DNA of 64,000 nt, taken from contig CAWBLP010000004.1 in NCBI GenBank assembly GCA_963789495.1, forward strand, positions 248,001 through 312,000, in the 5' to 3' direction. The first letter of the stretch is position 1, and each line of letters starts with the position of its first letter. The notes below the pieces were generated by a model, which ran no database searches, had not been told where the DNA came from, and saw only the letters and a list, made by a program, of their open reading frames with translations. This document shows positions 26,644-36,339 of this stretch, one piece after another. Source of the DNA: CAWBLP01 sp963789495. GTDB taxonomy: Bacteria; Pseudomonadota; Alphaproteobacteria; Acetobacterales; Acetobacteraceae. Position numbers and translations under genes: made by a program.

Positions 26644-27114
26644 ATGATCCACTACCAGTTGCGCTGCGATCAGCACCATGAATTTGACGGCTGGTTCAAG
26701 GACAGCGCGGCGTTCGAGCAGCAGGCGAAGCGCCGGCTCGTGGAATGTCCGGTCTGTGGCGACGTGAAGGTGACCCGGGCCCTGATGGCGCCTGCGGTGT
26801 CGACCCGTGACTCCACTCCGCCGCCAGGACCCGCCCCGGCCACAGCATCCCCCCCGGCCGCAGAGCCGCAAATGGCCGCGGCTGGCAAGCTGCCGGCGCA
26901 TGTCAGAGCCATGTTGCAGCGCCTGCGGGCTGAGGTGGAGAAGAACTGCGACTATGTCGGCCCGTCCTTTGCCGACGAGGCCCGCAAGATGCATCGCGGT
27001 GAGAGCGACAAGCGCGGTATCTACGGCGAGACCAGCCCCGAACAGGCCGAGGCGCTGGCCGATGAGGGCATCGAGGTCTCGCGGATTCCCTGGGTTCCCC
27101 CGGCAGACGGCTGA
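26644..27114 (+). CDS. DUF1178 family protein
   Basis: 156 residues from ATG 26644. The N-terminus has a zinc-ribbon look: MIHYQLRCDQHHEFDGWFKD then a CPVCGD pair at about residues 39-42. A Pro/Ala-rich linker leads to a C-terminal helical part with CDYVGPSFADEARKMHRGES and a conserved GEASPEE-like segment (GETSPEQAEALADEGI). The family is widespread in alphaproteobacteria and has no assigned function. The frame is open 43 codons upstream, but family sequence begins at this Met. The start of ubiG's convergent end lies 80 bases away. Confidence 0.88.
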   Translation: MIHYQLRCDQHHEFDGWFKDSAAFEQQAKRRLVECPVCGDVKVTRALMAPAVSTRDSTPPPGPAPATASPPAAEPQMAAAGKLPAHVRAMLQRLRAEVEKNCDYVGPSFADEARKMHRGESDKRGIYGETSPEQAEALADEGIEVSRIPWVPPADG

Positions 27115-27194
27115 TCCGCGATTGCCTCGATGCGCGATTGCCTCGATGCACCACGCCGGCCCACTCCTGCACCGGAACCCATCGTGCCGGACGG

Positions 27195-27905
27195 CTACGC
27201 CTCCGCCGCCATCAGATAGTTCACCGACAGATCGCGTCCGGTCCGCCAGCCGCCCCGCATCCCGTCCGGTGTCAGCCCGGCGGTGTCCGTTACACGCAGT
27301 CCGGTCGTTCGTAGCAGCGCCCCCAGTTCGGCAGGCGTGATGAATGCCCGCCAGTCATGGGTGCCCACGGGCAGCCAGCGCAGCAAATACTCGGCGCCCA
27401 GCTTGGCGGCCAGGAACGACCGGGGGGTGCGGTTCAGGGTCGACAGCACCAACAAGCCGCCCGGTTGCAGCAGGCCCACCAGCACGCGCAGGAAGGCCGC
27501 CGGATCCGGCACGTGCTCGATCACCTCCAGCGCCGTGATCACCGGGAATCGGGCGCCTTCCGCCAGCAGGTCCTCCGCCAGGCCGGCGCGATAGGAAAGA
27601 GCCAGTGGTTGGCCCGCCGCGTGGATGCGCGCCGCCGCGATGGCCTCGCCCGCGGCATCCAGCCCAAGCACGTCGAATCCACGCCGCGCCAGCGCCTCGG
27701 CGGCGAGGCCGGCACCGCAGCCGACATCCAGCACCCGCAGGCCGGTCTGGCCGGGGAAGCGCCGCTCGATCCGTTCGCAAATCCACGCGATCCGCGCCGG
27801 GTTCATCCGATGCAGCGGCCGCATCGGCCCGAAAGGCTCCCACCAGCGCGCCGCCAGAGCGTCGAACAGCGCCACTTCCTCGGTCGAAACCGTGGCGGCG
27901 CTCAT
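27195..27905 (-). CDS. ubiG: Ubiquinone biosynthesis O-methyltransferase
   Basis: 236 residues. SAM-dependent methyltransferase that performs both O-methylation steps of ubiquinone synthesis. UbiG landmarks: WWEPFGPMRPLHRMNPARIAW at the N-terminus, motif I VLDVGCGAGLAAEALAR, ITALEVIEHVPDPAAFL (motif II), PGGLLVLSTLNRTPRSFL, and GTHDWRAFITPAEL near the C-terminus. Complete. In many alphaproteobacteria ubiG is divergent from lysC, as here. Confidence 0.95.
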   Translation of the reverse strand: MSAATVSTEEVALFDALAARWWEPFGPMRPLHRMNPARIAWICERIERRFPGQTGLRVLDVGCGAGLAAEALARRGFDVLGLDAAGEAIAAARIHAAGQPLALSYRAGLAEDLLAEGARFPVITALEVIEHVPDPAAFLRVLVGLLQPGGLLVLSTLNRTPRSFLAAKLGAEYLLRWLPVGTHDWRAFITPAELGALLRTTGLRVTDTAGLTPDGMRGGWRTGRDLSVNYLMAAEA

Positions 27906-27967
27906 AACGGCGCGAGCCGGGCCCGGGCATCCCCGAAGTCCCAGTTGAGGTACTCCTCGATTGTCAT
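27902..27967 (-). pseudogene. Possible truncated Uma2-type start
   Basis: A 21-codon frame (MTIEEYLNWDFGDARARLAP, then Leu and stop) overlaps the ubiG start by four bases. The first eight residues and the preceding ALARIPVR resemble the start of Uma2-family nucleases, abundant in these bacteria, but the rest does not. Either a decayed fragment or a short upstream coding leader of ubiG. Confidence 0.3.
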
Positions 27968-28070
27968 GCGGACCGGAATCCTGGCGAGCGCGTCATGCCG
28001 ATAGCCTATGCAGACGGCCGCAGCCTGTCCAACGCACCCGCGCCTGTGGTTGGGAATAGCAGGCATAGGC

Positions 28071-28149
28071 GCGTTGCCTCGAACCTCACCAGGAGGCGTC
28101 GCCCTCTGGACCTCCAGCAAATTCTCGCCTTTGCAATCCATTCGGTTCC
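28071..28149 (+). repeat. Dispersed repeat, uninterrupted copy
   Basis: 79 bases starting GCGTTGCCTCGAACCTCACC. They match the sequence left of the IS110 element (45654-45690) and then, without a gap, the sequence right of it (46891-46935). It shows what the IS target looked like before insertion. The repeat is followed directly by the hairpin cluster at 28152-28220. Confidence 0.75.
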
Positions 28150-28151
28150 GA

Positions 28152-28220
28152 GGGCCGCTCCCTTGGCGGGGTTTCAAGGGGCAGCGCCCCTTGATGGGGG
28201 TTCGGGGGGCGACGCCCCGA
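28152..28220. repeat. Hairpin-rich dispersed repeat, inverted relative to 21298
   Basis: Contains CAAGGGGCAGCGCCCCTTG (28175-28193) and TCGGGGGGCGACGCCCCGA (28202-28220). Bases 28152-28194 are the reverse complement of 21298-21343 with only a few differences. Lies between ubiG and lysC. Confidence 0.7.
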
Positions 28221-28342
28221 ACTTGCTGCGCCCAGGACAAGCGCGGGTGGGACGGACCGCAGAACCGCGCCACCCAAGGTTGCCCCTGTGCCCGCCCACC
28301 AGTATGTGTCCGGGCCACCAGCCACTCACAATCGACCGGTTC

Positions 28343-29594
28343 ATGGCGCGTATCGTAATGAAATTCGGCGGCACCTCGGTTGCCGACCTCGACCGTATCC
28401 GTCACGTCGCGCGCCGCGTGAAGCGGGAGGTGGATGCCGGCAACCAGGTCGCCGTGGTGGTCTCGGCCATGTCCGGCGTGACCAACCAGCTGGTCGGCTG
28501 GTGCCAGGCGCTGTCGCCGCTGCACGATGCGCGCGAATATGACACCGTGGTGGCGACCGGCGAGCAGGTCACCAGCGGCCTGCTGTCGATCGCGTTGCAG
28601 GAGATTGGCGTCGAGGCGCGGTCCTGGCAGGGCTGGCAGATTCCGCTGCGCACCGACGACGCGCATGGCAAGGCCCGCATCCAGGCGATCGAAGGCGCCG
28701 ACATCGTCCGCCGCATGCAGGGCATGGATGGCAGGGCGCCGCAGGTGGCGGTGGTGGCGGGGTTCCAGGGCATCGGCCCGGACGGCCGCATCACCACGCT
28801 GGGCCGCGGTGGGTCGGATACCTCCGCCGTGGCGCTGGCCGCCGCGCTGAAGGCGGACCGTTGCGACATCTACACCGACGTGGATGGCGTCTACACGACC
28901 GATCCGCGCATCGTGCCGAAGGCCCGCAAGCTGCCGCGGATCGCCTATGAGGAGATGCTGGAGCTCGCCTCGGTCGGCGCCAAGGTGCTGCAGACCCGCA
29001 GCGTCGAGCTGGCGATGAACGAACGGGTGCGCGTGCGCGTGCTGTCCAGCTTCAAGGAGGAGCTGGCGAACGACAACGAGGGCACGCTGGTGGTGGACGA
29101 GGACGAGATCGTGGAAAAAGCAGAATGTGGCCGGCATCGCCTATTCGCGCGACGAGGCGAAGATCACCGTGCGCCGCGTGCCCGACCGTCCGGGCATCGC
29201 CGCCGCGATCTTCGGCGCGCTGGCGATGCGCAGAACGTCAATGTCGACATGATCGTGCAGAACGTGTCGGCGGACGGCACCACCGACATGACCTTCACCG
29301 TCGGCAAGGCGGACCTGCCGCGCGCCCATGTCGCGCTGGAGGCGGTGAAGCCGGCAGATCGGCTATGCTGAACTGCTGGAGGACCCGAATGTCGCCAAGA
29401 TCAGCGTGGTCGGCGTGGGCATGCGCAGCCATGCCGGCGTCGCCAACACCATGTTCCGGGCCCTGGCGGACAAGGCGATCAACATCCAGGTGATTTCCAC
29501 CAGCGAGATCAAGGTCAGCGTGCTGATCGCCGCCGAATACACCGAGCTGGCGGTGCGCGCGCTGCATACGGCGTACGGGCTCGATGCCGACTGA
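28343..29594 (+). CDS. lysC: Aspartate kinase, three frame breaks
   Basis: About 417 codons; start ATG 28343. Phosphorylates aspartate, the first step to lysine, threonine, methionine and diaminopimelate. Kinase domain intact: MARIVMKFGGTSVADLDRI, SAMSGVTNQLVGWC, ATGEQVTSGLLSIAL, TLGRGGSDTSAVALAAAL, DVDGVYTTDPRIVP, EMLELASVGAKVLQ. The regulatory ACT domains continue across frames: SRDEAKITVRRVPDRPG, NVNVDMIVQNVSADGTTDM, then VGVGMRSHAGVANTMF and INIQVISTSEIKVSVL. Breaks lie near 29117 (one extra A in an A run), 29222 (one base lost) and 29355 (one base gained). These are almost certainly sequence errors in an essential gene. Confidence 0.93.
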
Positions 29595-30675
29595 TATCCC
29601 CCCGTCGGACGCCGCCACCCGGGCCGCGCGGATCGAGCTGGATCGGCTCTGGGCGCGCGGCACCGCGTTCCTGGGCTGCCGCGTCGCGCTGATGGGCGGC
29701 GCGATGAGCTGGGTCAGCGAGCGCCACCTGGTCTCCGCGATCTCCAACGCCGGCGGGTTCGGCGTGATCGCCTGCGGCTCGATGAATCCGGACCAGCTGG
29801 CTGCCGAAATCGCCGGCACCCAGGCGCTGACCGACGCAGCCCTTCGGCGTGAACCTGATCACCATGCACCCGCAGCTCGACGACCTGATCCAGGTCTGCC
29901 TGGCGGCGAAGGTGGGCCATGTCGTGCTGGCCGGCGGCATCCCGCCGGGCAGCGCGGTGCGCGCGGTGAAGGACGGCGGCGCCAAGCTGATCGCCTTCAC
30001 CCCGGCGCTGGTGCTGGCAAAGCGATTGGTCCGCAGCGGCGCCGACGCATTGGTGATCGAGGGCTCCGAGGCCGGCGGGCATATCGGCCCGGTGTCGCTC
30101 AACGTCCTGGCGCAGGAGATCCTGCCGCATATCCGCGAGGTGCCGGTGTTCGTCGCCGGCGGGATCGGCCGCGGCGAGGCCATCCTCGCCTATCTGGAAA
30201 TGGGTGCCTCCGGCGCGCAGCTCGGCACCCGCTTCGCCGCCGCCCAGGAATCCATCGCGCACCAGCGCTTCAAGCAGGCCTTCATCCGCGCCGCCGCCCG
30301 CGACGCGCTGCCCTCGGTGCAACTGGATGAGCGCTTCCCGGTGATCCCGGTGCGCGGCCTGGTCAATGAAGGCACCAAGCGCTTCCTGCGCCACCAGGCG
30401 GAGACCCGCGACCGATTCCTGGCCGGGGAACTCGACAAGGAGGCGGCACAGCTGGAGATCGAGCATTTCTGGGCCGGCGCGCTTGCGCCGCGCGGTGATC
30501 GAGGGCGATGTCGAGAACGGCTCGGTGATGGCCGGCCAGTCGGTCGGCATGGTCACCAGCCGAACAGCCGGTCGCCGCCATCATCCAGGAACTGGTGGAT
30601 CAGGCGGTGGCCGCGCTGGTTGCCCGCAATCGGATTGCTGAACCGGAGGCGGCGGGGTCCGTCTCCGGCGCCTGA
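29584..30675 (+). CDS. Nitronate monooxygenase (2-nitropropane dioxygenase family), frame-broken
   Basis: About 363 codons; ATG 29584 overlaps the lysC stop by 11 bases. FMN-dependent TIM-barrel enzyme. Motifs: RVALMGGAMSWVSERHLVSA, NAGGFGVIACGSM, VNLITMHPQLDDLI, GGIPPGSAVRAVKDGGAKLI, GSEAGGHIGP with the catalytic His, VFVAGGIGRGEAILAYLEM and GAQLGTRFAA. Breaks lie near 29835 (one extra base), 30490 and 30562. It oxidises propionate-3-nitronate or acts as an enoyl reductase-like FMN enzyme; the substrate is not settled. Its place between lysC and ptsP is an insertion into a cluster conserved in alphaproteobacteria. Confidence 0.87.
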
Positions 30676-30682
30676 GGCCACC

Positions 30683-32935
30683 ATGGCCGGCCCGCGCCGG
30701 ATGCTGGCCCGGCTGCGCGACCTGAGGGCGAGAGGATCGGCGCCGCTCGCGGATCTGGTGCGCCTGGTGGCCGCCGAACTGGTGAGCGAGGTGTGCTCGG
30801 TCTACGCCCAGAAGCCGGGCGACATCCTGGAACTGGTGGCCACCGAGGGGCTGAACCCCGCCGCCGTCGGTCGCACTCGCCTGCGGGTCGGCGAGGGCAT
30901 CGTCGGCCTCTGCGCCGCGACCGGCGCGGTGATGAACCTGCCGGACGCGCAGAACCACCCCGCCTTCGCCTACCGTCCGGAGACCGGCGAGGACCCATAC
31001 GCCTCCATGCTCGTCGGTGCCGGTGCGCCGCGCCGGCCGCACGCTGGGGGTGCTGGTGGCGCAGAACCGCGGCGCCTCGGCACTACACCGAGGAGGAGGT
31101 GGACGAGCTGGAAACCGTGGCGATGCTGCTGGCGGAGCTGCTGCCGGCCAGCGGGGCCGACCGACGGCGCTCCGGAGGGCGTCGGCGCCACTGTGCCGCG
31201 GGTGTTCGCCGGCACGCCGCTGACCCCCGGCATCGCCATCGGCCCGGTCGTGCTGCACGGTCCGCCGCGGGTGCCGCTGCGGCTGCTGGCGGAGGACCCG
31301 CACGGTGGAACTCGCCCGCCTGCACACCGCCGCGGAGCGCATGCAGCGCGGGCTGGACGAGCTGATCGAGGCGACCGCACCGACCGGCGGCAGCGCCGCC
31401 GACGCCAGTGCGTCGCGCGAGGTGCTGGAAGCCTATCGTCTGGTCGCGTCCGATGCCGGCTGGCTGCGGCGGGTGAGCGAGGTGATCCGCACCGGCGTCG
31501 CGGCCGAGGCTGCGGTGCAGCGGGTCGCCGGCGAGCTGCACGACCGGATGCGGCGGATCAGCGACCCGTATCTGCGCGAGCGCCTGGCCGACATCGAGGA
31601 CCTGGCCGGCCGGCTGCTGTCGGCGCTGCTCGGCGATGTGCCGCGTCCGCCGGTGCCGCCGGGCGCCATCCTGCTGGCGCGCCGCCTGGGTCCGGCCGAA
31701 CTGCTGGACTGGCATGCCAGCGGCATTGCCGGCGTCGCGATCGAGGAGGCCAGCCCCGCCGGCCATGCCGCGATCCTGGCCCGCGCGCTGGGATGCCGGC
31801 GGTCGGCGGCACCCGCGGCATGCTGGATACCGCCGAACCGGGCGATGAGGCGATCGTCGACGCCGACGAGGGCCAGCTGGTGCTGCGGCCGGAAGCCGAA
31901 GTGCGCCAGGTCTATGTCCGCGCGCTGGAGGCGCAGACCGCGCAGCATGCCGGCTGGGCGCTGCTGCGCGACAAGCCGGGCCTGTACCGCGGACGGCACG
32001 CGGGTGCAGCTGATGCTGAACGCCGGTCTGACGCTGGAGCTGGCGCAGCTTGACACCACCGGCGCCGACGGCATCGGCCTGTTCCGCACCGAAATCGCCA
32101 TGCTGGCCCGCGGCGCGGTGGCGGACGTGGCGGAGCAGGCGGCGATCTATGCCCGCGTGCTGGATGCGGCCGGCGACCGGCCGGTGCTGTTCCGCACCCT
32201 GGACCTGGGCGCCGACAAGATGCTGCCCGGCACCGTCGCCGAGGAGGAGAACCCGGCGATGGGCTGGCGTTCCCTGCGCATCGGGCTGGACCGTCCGGCG
32301 CTGCTGCGGCGGCAGTTGCGCGCGCTGCTGCTGGCTGCCGGCGGCCGGCCAGCTGTCGGTGATGTTCCCGATGGTGGCGACGGTGACCGAGTTCCGCGCG
32401 GCCACGCGCCCTGCTGCATGGCGGAGGCGCGCCGGGTGCGGCCGGCGCCGGAAAGCCTGGCCGATCGGCACCATGCTGGAGGTGCCGGCCTCGATGTGGC
32501 AGCTGCCGGAATTGCTGAAGGAAGTTGATTTCATTTCGGTCGGCTCGAACGACCTGCTGCAGTTCCTGTTTGCGGCCGACCGCGGCACGCCGTCGCTGTA
32601 TGCCCGCTACGATCTGCTGTCGCAGCCGGTGCTCGACCTGCTGGAGCAGTTGCTGATCGCCGCAAGGCGCCGCCAAGGGCGGTGCGGGGTGCCGGTTTCA
32701 CTGTGTGGCGAGGCGGCGTCGCGGCCGCTGGAGGCGCTGGCGCTGGTCGGACTGGGCTTCACCACGCTTGTCGATGCCGGCAGCTGGCATCCTTCCGGTG
32801 AAGGCGTTGCTGGCGCAGGTCGATCTGGCGGCGTTTCGTCCGGTGCTGGCGGCGATCCGCCGCGGCGCAGGCGGTGCGGCGAGCCTGCGCGAGCCGATCG
32901 CCACCTGGGCCCGAGAACACGGTCTACCTGCCTGA
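30683..32935 (+). CDS. ptsP: Nitrogen phosphotransferase enzyme I PtsP (GAF-EI), about ten frame breaks
   Basis: About 750 codons, the normal length. First enzyme of the nitrogen-related PTS; takes phosphate from PEP and passes it to NPr. The N-terminal GAF domain (first ~170 residues) has DLVRLVAAELVSEVCSVYAQ, RVGEGIVGLCAATG and YTEEEVDELETVAMLLAEL. The EI part follows: GTPLTPGIAIGPVVLHG, the phospho-His motif SPAGHAAILARALGMPAVGG, GIGLFRTEIAMLARG, PVLFRTLDLGADK, ENPAMGWRSLRIGLD, GTMLEVPASMW and ISVGSNDLLQFLFAADR. Frame changes occur roughly every 200-300 bases between 31015 and 32790. The motifs are all intact, so I treat the gene as functional and the breaks as errors. Confidence 0.9.
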
Positions 32936-33175
32936 GCCGGTGTTCTGCGAACAGCTGACCGTGAAAAATACGTTTGATTTCATGGCCGGACGGTGACAAT
33001 CCGCACTTTTCGACTGCGTAGCTCGAATTGGAGTCGAGTGTAGGAACTGTCTGGCAAAGAGCCGACGCCGGTCTAGAAGGCAGGGAATGCTGAGGGCAGC
33101 ACGTTCGCCGCGACGTGGCATCGAGTATTCTGTCGTCTCACCGGCCCACTGAATTTGCAAAAGAGCGGAGCGACC

Positions 33176-34226
33176 GTGCTGCAGGACCGCAGGTCGAAAG
33201 TGGCCGAAAGTCGAAGATGATGTCCCCGACGGGTCAGACGCCGATCCGCCGGCGGCGCCGCGTGCCGGGGCCGACCTGCGTGCCGCCCGGGAACGTCTGG
33301 GTTGGTCGCTGCCGGACCTGGCTGCGGGGCTGCGCATCCGACAGCCCTATCTGGAGGCGCTGGAGGACGGTCGCATCGACCTGCTGCCCGGCAATGCCTA
33401 CGCGCTTGGTTTTCTGCGCACCTACGCCACGTCCCTGGGACTGGATCCGGACGAGATCGTTCGCCGGTTCAAGTCGGAGGCGGCCGAGGTCACCACGCGG
33501 ACCGAGCTGGCATTTCCTGCCCCGGTGCCGGAACGTGGTGTGCCCACCGGCGCGGTCGTGCTGCTCGGGCTGGTATTGGCGGTTGGCGCCTATGTCGGCT
33601 GGTATCGGCTGTCCGGCGAAGGACGGCTGCCGGCCGAAAGCACGTCCGTGCCGGAACGGCTGGCACCGCTGGCGCAGCAGGCCTTGCCGCCGGCCGCGCC
33701 TTCGCTTGCCGCGCTGGCTGCCGGGTCGGCGCCCCCCGCTCCACGACGCCGACTCGTGCCGCGGGGCACGGCGCCGGTTTCGCCGCAGTTTGCCAACGCC
33801 GATGCATCGGCCGGCGCAGTCGTCGAGAGCGGAACGCCGCCGCTCGGTCCAGGCATTGTCGGCCCAGGCGCTGCCGGAATTACCGCCGCCGCCCGCCATC
33901 TCACCCGTTCCGCGGCGCTGCCGCGGTGCCGGCAGCCCGCCTCTGATGCCCTCCGGCGTGGTCGCGGCGCCGCCGTCCGGCCCATCGCTGATCACGCCGG
34001 CCGAGGCAAGCGACCAGCCGCAGGTGGTGCTGCGCGCCAATGCGGACGCCTGGGTGCAGGTGCGCGACAAGGCGGGCCAGGTGCTGCTGAACCGTATCCT
34101 GCACGCGGGCGACATCTGGCCGGTGCCGACCGGCCCAACCTGCTGCTGACCACCGGCAATGCCGGCGGGACCGAAGTGGTGGTCGAATGGCGTTCCTCCG
34201 GTGTGCTGGGCGCCCCGGCGCGGTGA
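33176..34226 (+). CDS. RodZ-like helix-turn-helix/DUF4115 protein, frame-broken
   Basis: About 350 codons or more. Readable parts: an N-terminal HTH domain (GADLRAARERLGWSLPDLA, LRIRQPYLEALEDGRIDLL, YALGFLRTYATSLGLDPDE), one membrane helix (VPTGAVVLLGLVLAVGAYVG, coding near 33535), a Pro/Ala-rich periplasmic stretch, and a DUF4115 beta domain (QVVLRANADAWVQVRDKAG, LLTTGNAGGTEVVVEW). Domain order is that of RodZ, which links MreB to the cell wall. GTG 33176 is the likely start, needing one correction near 33210; other breaks are near 33890 and 34135. If one more is corrected near 34215, the frame runs on to a TGA overlapping the ispG start (ATGA at 34412-34415). Confidence 0.75.
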
Positions 34227-34411
34227 AGCGCGACCTGCCGCTCGATCCGGCAGCTGATCAAGGATGGACGGGTCGGCGTCCAGCCGGCCAATGGTGTGCA
34301 ACCTGCCAGCTTGCGACGCGGTACCCGCAGTAGCGGCGATCGGCGCGGGAGACCCCATTGTAGGGGCTGGCCGGCCGCGATCCGGCCGCGGACAGACGGA
34401 GGAGCACGCCG

Positions 34412-35545
34412 ATGAGCTATCGCCCCTACCAGGAAATCATCCGCCGCAAGTCGCGCCGGGTGTATGTCGGCAAGGTGCCGGTGGGCGACGATGCGCCGAT
34501 CACCGTGCAGACCATGACCAACACGCTGACCACCGACGTGGAGGGCACGGTCGCGCAGATCCGCCGCGCGGAACTGGCCGGGGTGGATATCGTGCGGGTG
34601 TCCTGCCCGGACCGGGAGAGCGCGCTGGCGCTGAAGGAGATCGTGCACGAGGTGAACGTGCCGATCGTCGCCGACATCCACTTCCACTACAAGCGCGCGA
34701 TCGAGGCGGCCGAGAGCGGCGCCGCCTGCCTGCGCATCAATCCCGGCAATATCGGCAGCGACGAGCGGGTGAAGGAGGTCATCAAGGCCGCCCGCGACCA
34801 TGGCTGCTCGATGCGGATCGGCGTGAACGCCGGTTCGCTGGAGAGGCATCTGCTGGAGAAATACGGCGAGCCGAACCCGGAAGCGCTGGTCGAGAGCGCG
34901 CTGTACCACGCCAACATCCTGCAGCAGCACGATTTTCACGACTTCAAGATCAGCGTGAAGGCGTCCGACGTCTTCCTGGCGGTGGCGGCCTACCAGCAGC
35001 TGGCCGAGGTGTGCGACCACCCGCTGCATATCGGCATCACCGAGGCCGGTGGCCGGCGCATGGGCACGGTGAAGTCGTCGATCGGCCTGGGCTCGCTGCT
35101 GTGGGCCGGCATCGGCGACACGCATGCGCGTCTCGCTGTCCGACGAGCCGGAGGAAGAAGTCCGGGTCGGCTGGGATATGCTGAAGACGCTGGGCCTGCG
35201 GCATCGCGGCGTGAAGGTGATCTCCTGCCCGTCCTGCGCGCGCCAGGGCTTCAACGTGATCCAGACGGTGCAGACGCTGGAGGAGCGGCTGGCGCATATC
35301 GAGACGCCGATCACCCTGTCGATCATCGGCTGCGTGGTGAACGGCCCGGGCGAGGCGCTGATGACCGACCTCGGCGTGACCGGCGGCGGCAACGGCCGGC
35401 ACATGGTCTACCGCGGCGGGCAAGACCGACCACACGATCGCTGGCGGCGACATGGTGGAGCACATCGTCGAACTGGTGGAGGCGAAGGCGGCGGAGCTGC
35501 GCGCGGCGCAGCACGGGCGGAACCGGAAAGGTTGCCGCGGAGTAG
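34412..35545 (+). CDS. ispG: 4-hydroxy-3-methylbut-2-enyl diphosphate synthase, frame-broken 3' half
   Basis: 377 residues. Iron-sulfur enzyme of the MEP isoprenoid pathway (GcpE). Opening YRPYQEIIRRKSRRVYVGKV and PITVQTMTNTLTTDV; ADIHFHYKRAIEAAE; CLRINPGNIGS; MRIGVNAGSLERHLLEKYG; HIGITEAGG. Beyond a break near 35125 the other frame carries VISCPSCARQGFNV, the two-Cys cluster site, and IIGCVVNGPGEALMTDLGV. Further breaks near 35415 and 35518 lead back to the starting frame, which ends at 35545. Essential in bacteria with only the MEP pathway, so the breaks are taken as errors. Confidence 0.93.
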   Translation: MSYRPYQEIIRRKSRRVYVGKVPVGDDAPITVQTMTNTLTTDVEGTVAQIRRAELAGVDIVRVSCPDRESALALKEIVHEVNVPIVADIHFHYKRAIEAAESGAACLRINPGNIGSDERVKEVIKAARDHGCSMRIGVNAGSLERHLLEKYGEPNPEALVESALYHANILQQHDFHDFKISVKASDVFLAVAAYQQLAEVCDHPLHIGITEAGGRRMGTVKSSIGLGSLLWAGIGDTHARLAVRRAGGRSPGRLGYAEDAGPAASRREGDLLPVLRAPGLQRDPDGADAGGAAGAYRDADHPVDHRLRGERPGRGADDRPRRDRRRQRPAHGLPRRARPTTRSLAATWWSTSSNWWRRRRRSCARRSTGGTGKVAAE

Positions 35546-35728
35546 GCGGCGGAGTTCGTGTTCCATCGTCACGCAATGAAGGAGCTACGGGCTGCGGCGG
35601 AGCCGACATTTCTGGCGCGCATCGTTGCAGACTGTGTTGCGCTGTCGATCGAATCGACCGGCCCGCGCGCTGACGGGCGGCACGATTCGAGCGTCGCCGA
35701 TGCCGGCTTCTCTGCCCTGTTCCGCTCA

Positions 35729-36181
35729 TTGCGCGGTCCGGCCCTAGGCGTAAGCGCGTGCAACCCCTATATTGCACCGATAAATCCATACAAAAATGAT
35801 ACATTCAGCGCTCGGGCGAATGCCGCGGCGAGCGCCAAGACCGCCATCGTGGCGCGGTTCCGGGCACGGCCCGGCCCGGACAGTGCGGTCGTCATGGAAC
35901 AGCGGGCCGCGCATCACGCGGTTGCCGTCGCCCGGGAGACCCGTGCCGCCGAACGCAAGGCCGCCCGCGAGGCCGAGGTGGCGCAACAGGCCGCCGCGGA
36001 GCATGCGAGGCAATTGGAGCAGACGGCCCGCGAAGCCGAGGAAGCCGCCCGGATCGCCGCGCACGCGGTCGAGCAGGCCGCGCAGGAGGCCGACAATGCC
36101 GCCCGTGCCGTCGCCCTGGCCGCGGAACAGAAAGCCGCCCGCGACGCCCGGTACGCGGCCCGCGCCGCGCGTCGTCGCTGA
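35729..36181 (+). CDS. DUF6481-like Ala/Arg-rich coiled-coil protein
   Basis: About 130-150 residues. The core NDTFSARANAAASAKTAIVA then RFRARPGPDS is followed by a long Ala/Glu/Arg helix (EQAAQEADNAARAVALAAEQ) and ends KAARDARYAARAARRR. This pattern is typical of the small DUF6481 proteins of alphaproteobacteria, whose function is unknown. The start is uncertain: a TTG at 35729 is in frame, and a position near 35790 would fit the family length better. The upstream part of the frame (from 35558) looks non-coding. Downstream it converges on the carbonic anhydrase gene. Confidence 0.65.
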   Translation: MRGPALGVSACNPYIAPINPYKNDTFSARANAAASAKTAIVARFRARPGPDSAVVMEQRAAHHAVAVARETRAAERKAAREAEVAQQAAAEHARQLEQTAREAEEAARIAAHAVEQAAQEADNAARAVALAAEQKAARDARYAARAARRR

Positions 36182-36339
36182 AACACCATCCCGCCGGGCA
36201 TCGCGTGTCCGGCAGGGTCGATCTGGGCGGGAGGTGACCCCGGCGCCCGTCAAGGCTTTCCAGACCTATCTGGATTTCCTCCGCGCGGCCTGCTGCCCGG
36301 TTACCCGACCAGGCCGATACCTGACGCGCCAGGAGCCGC

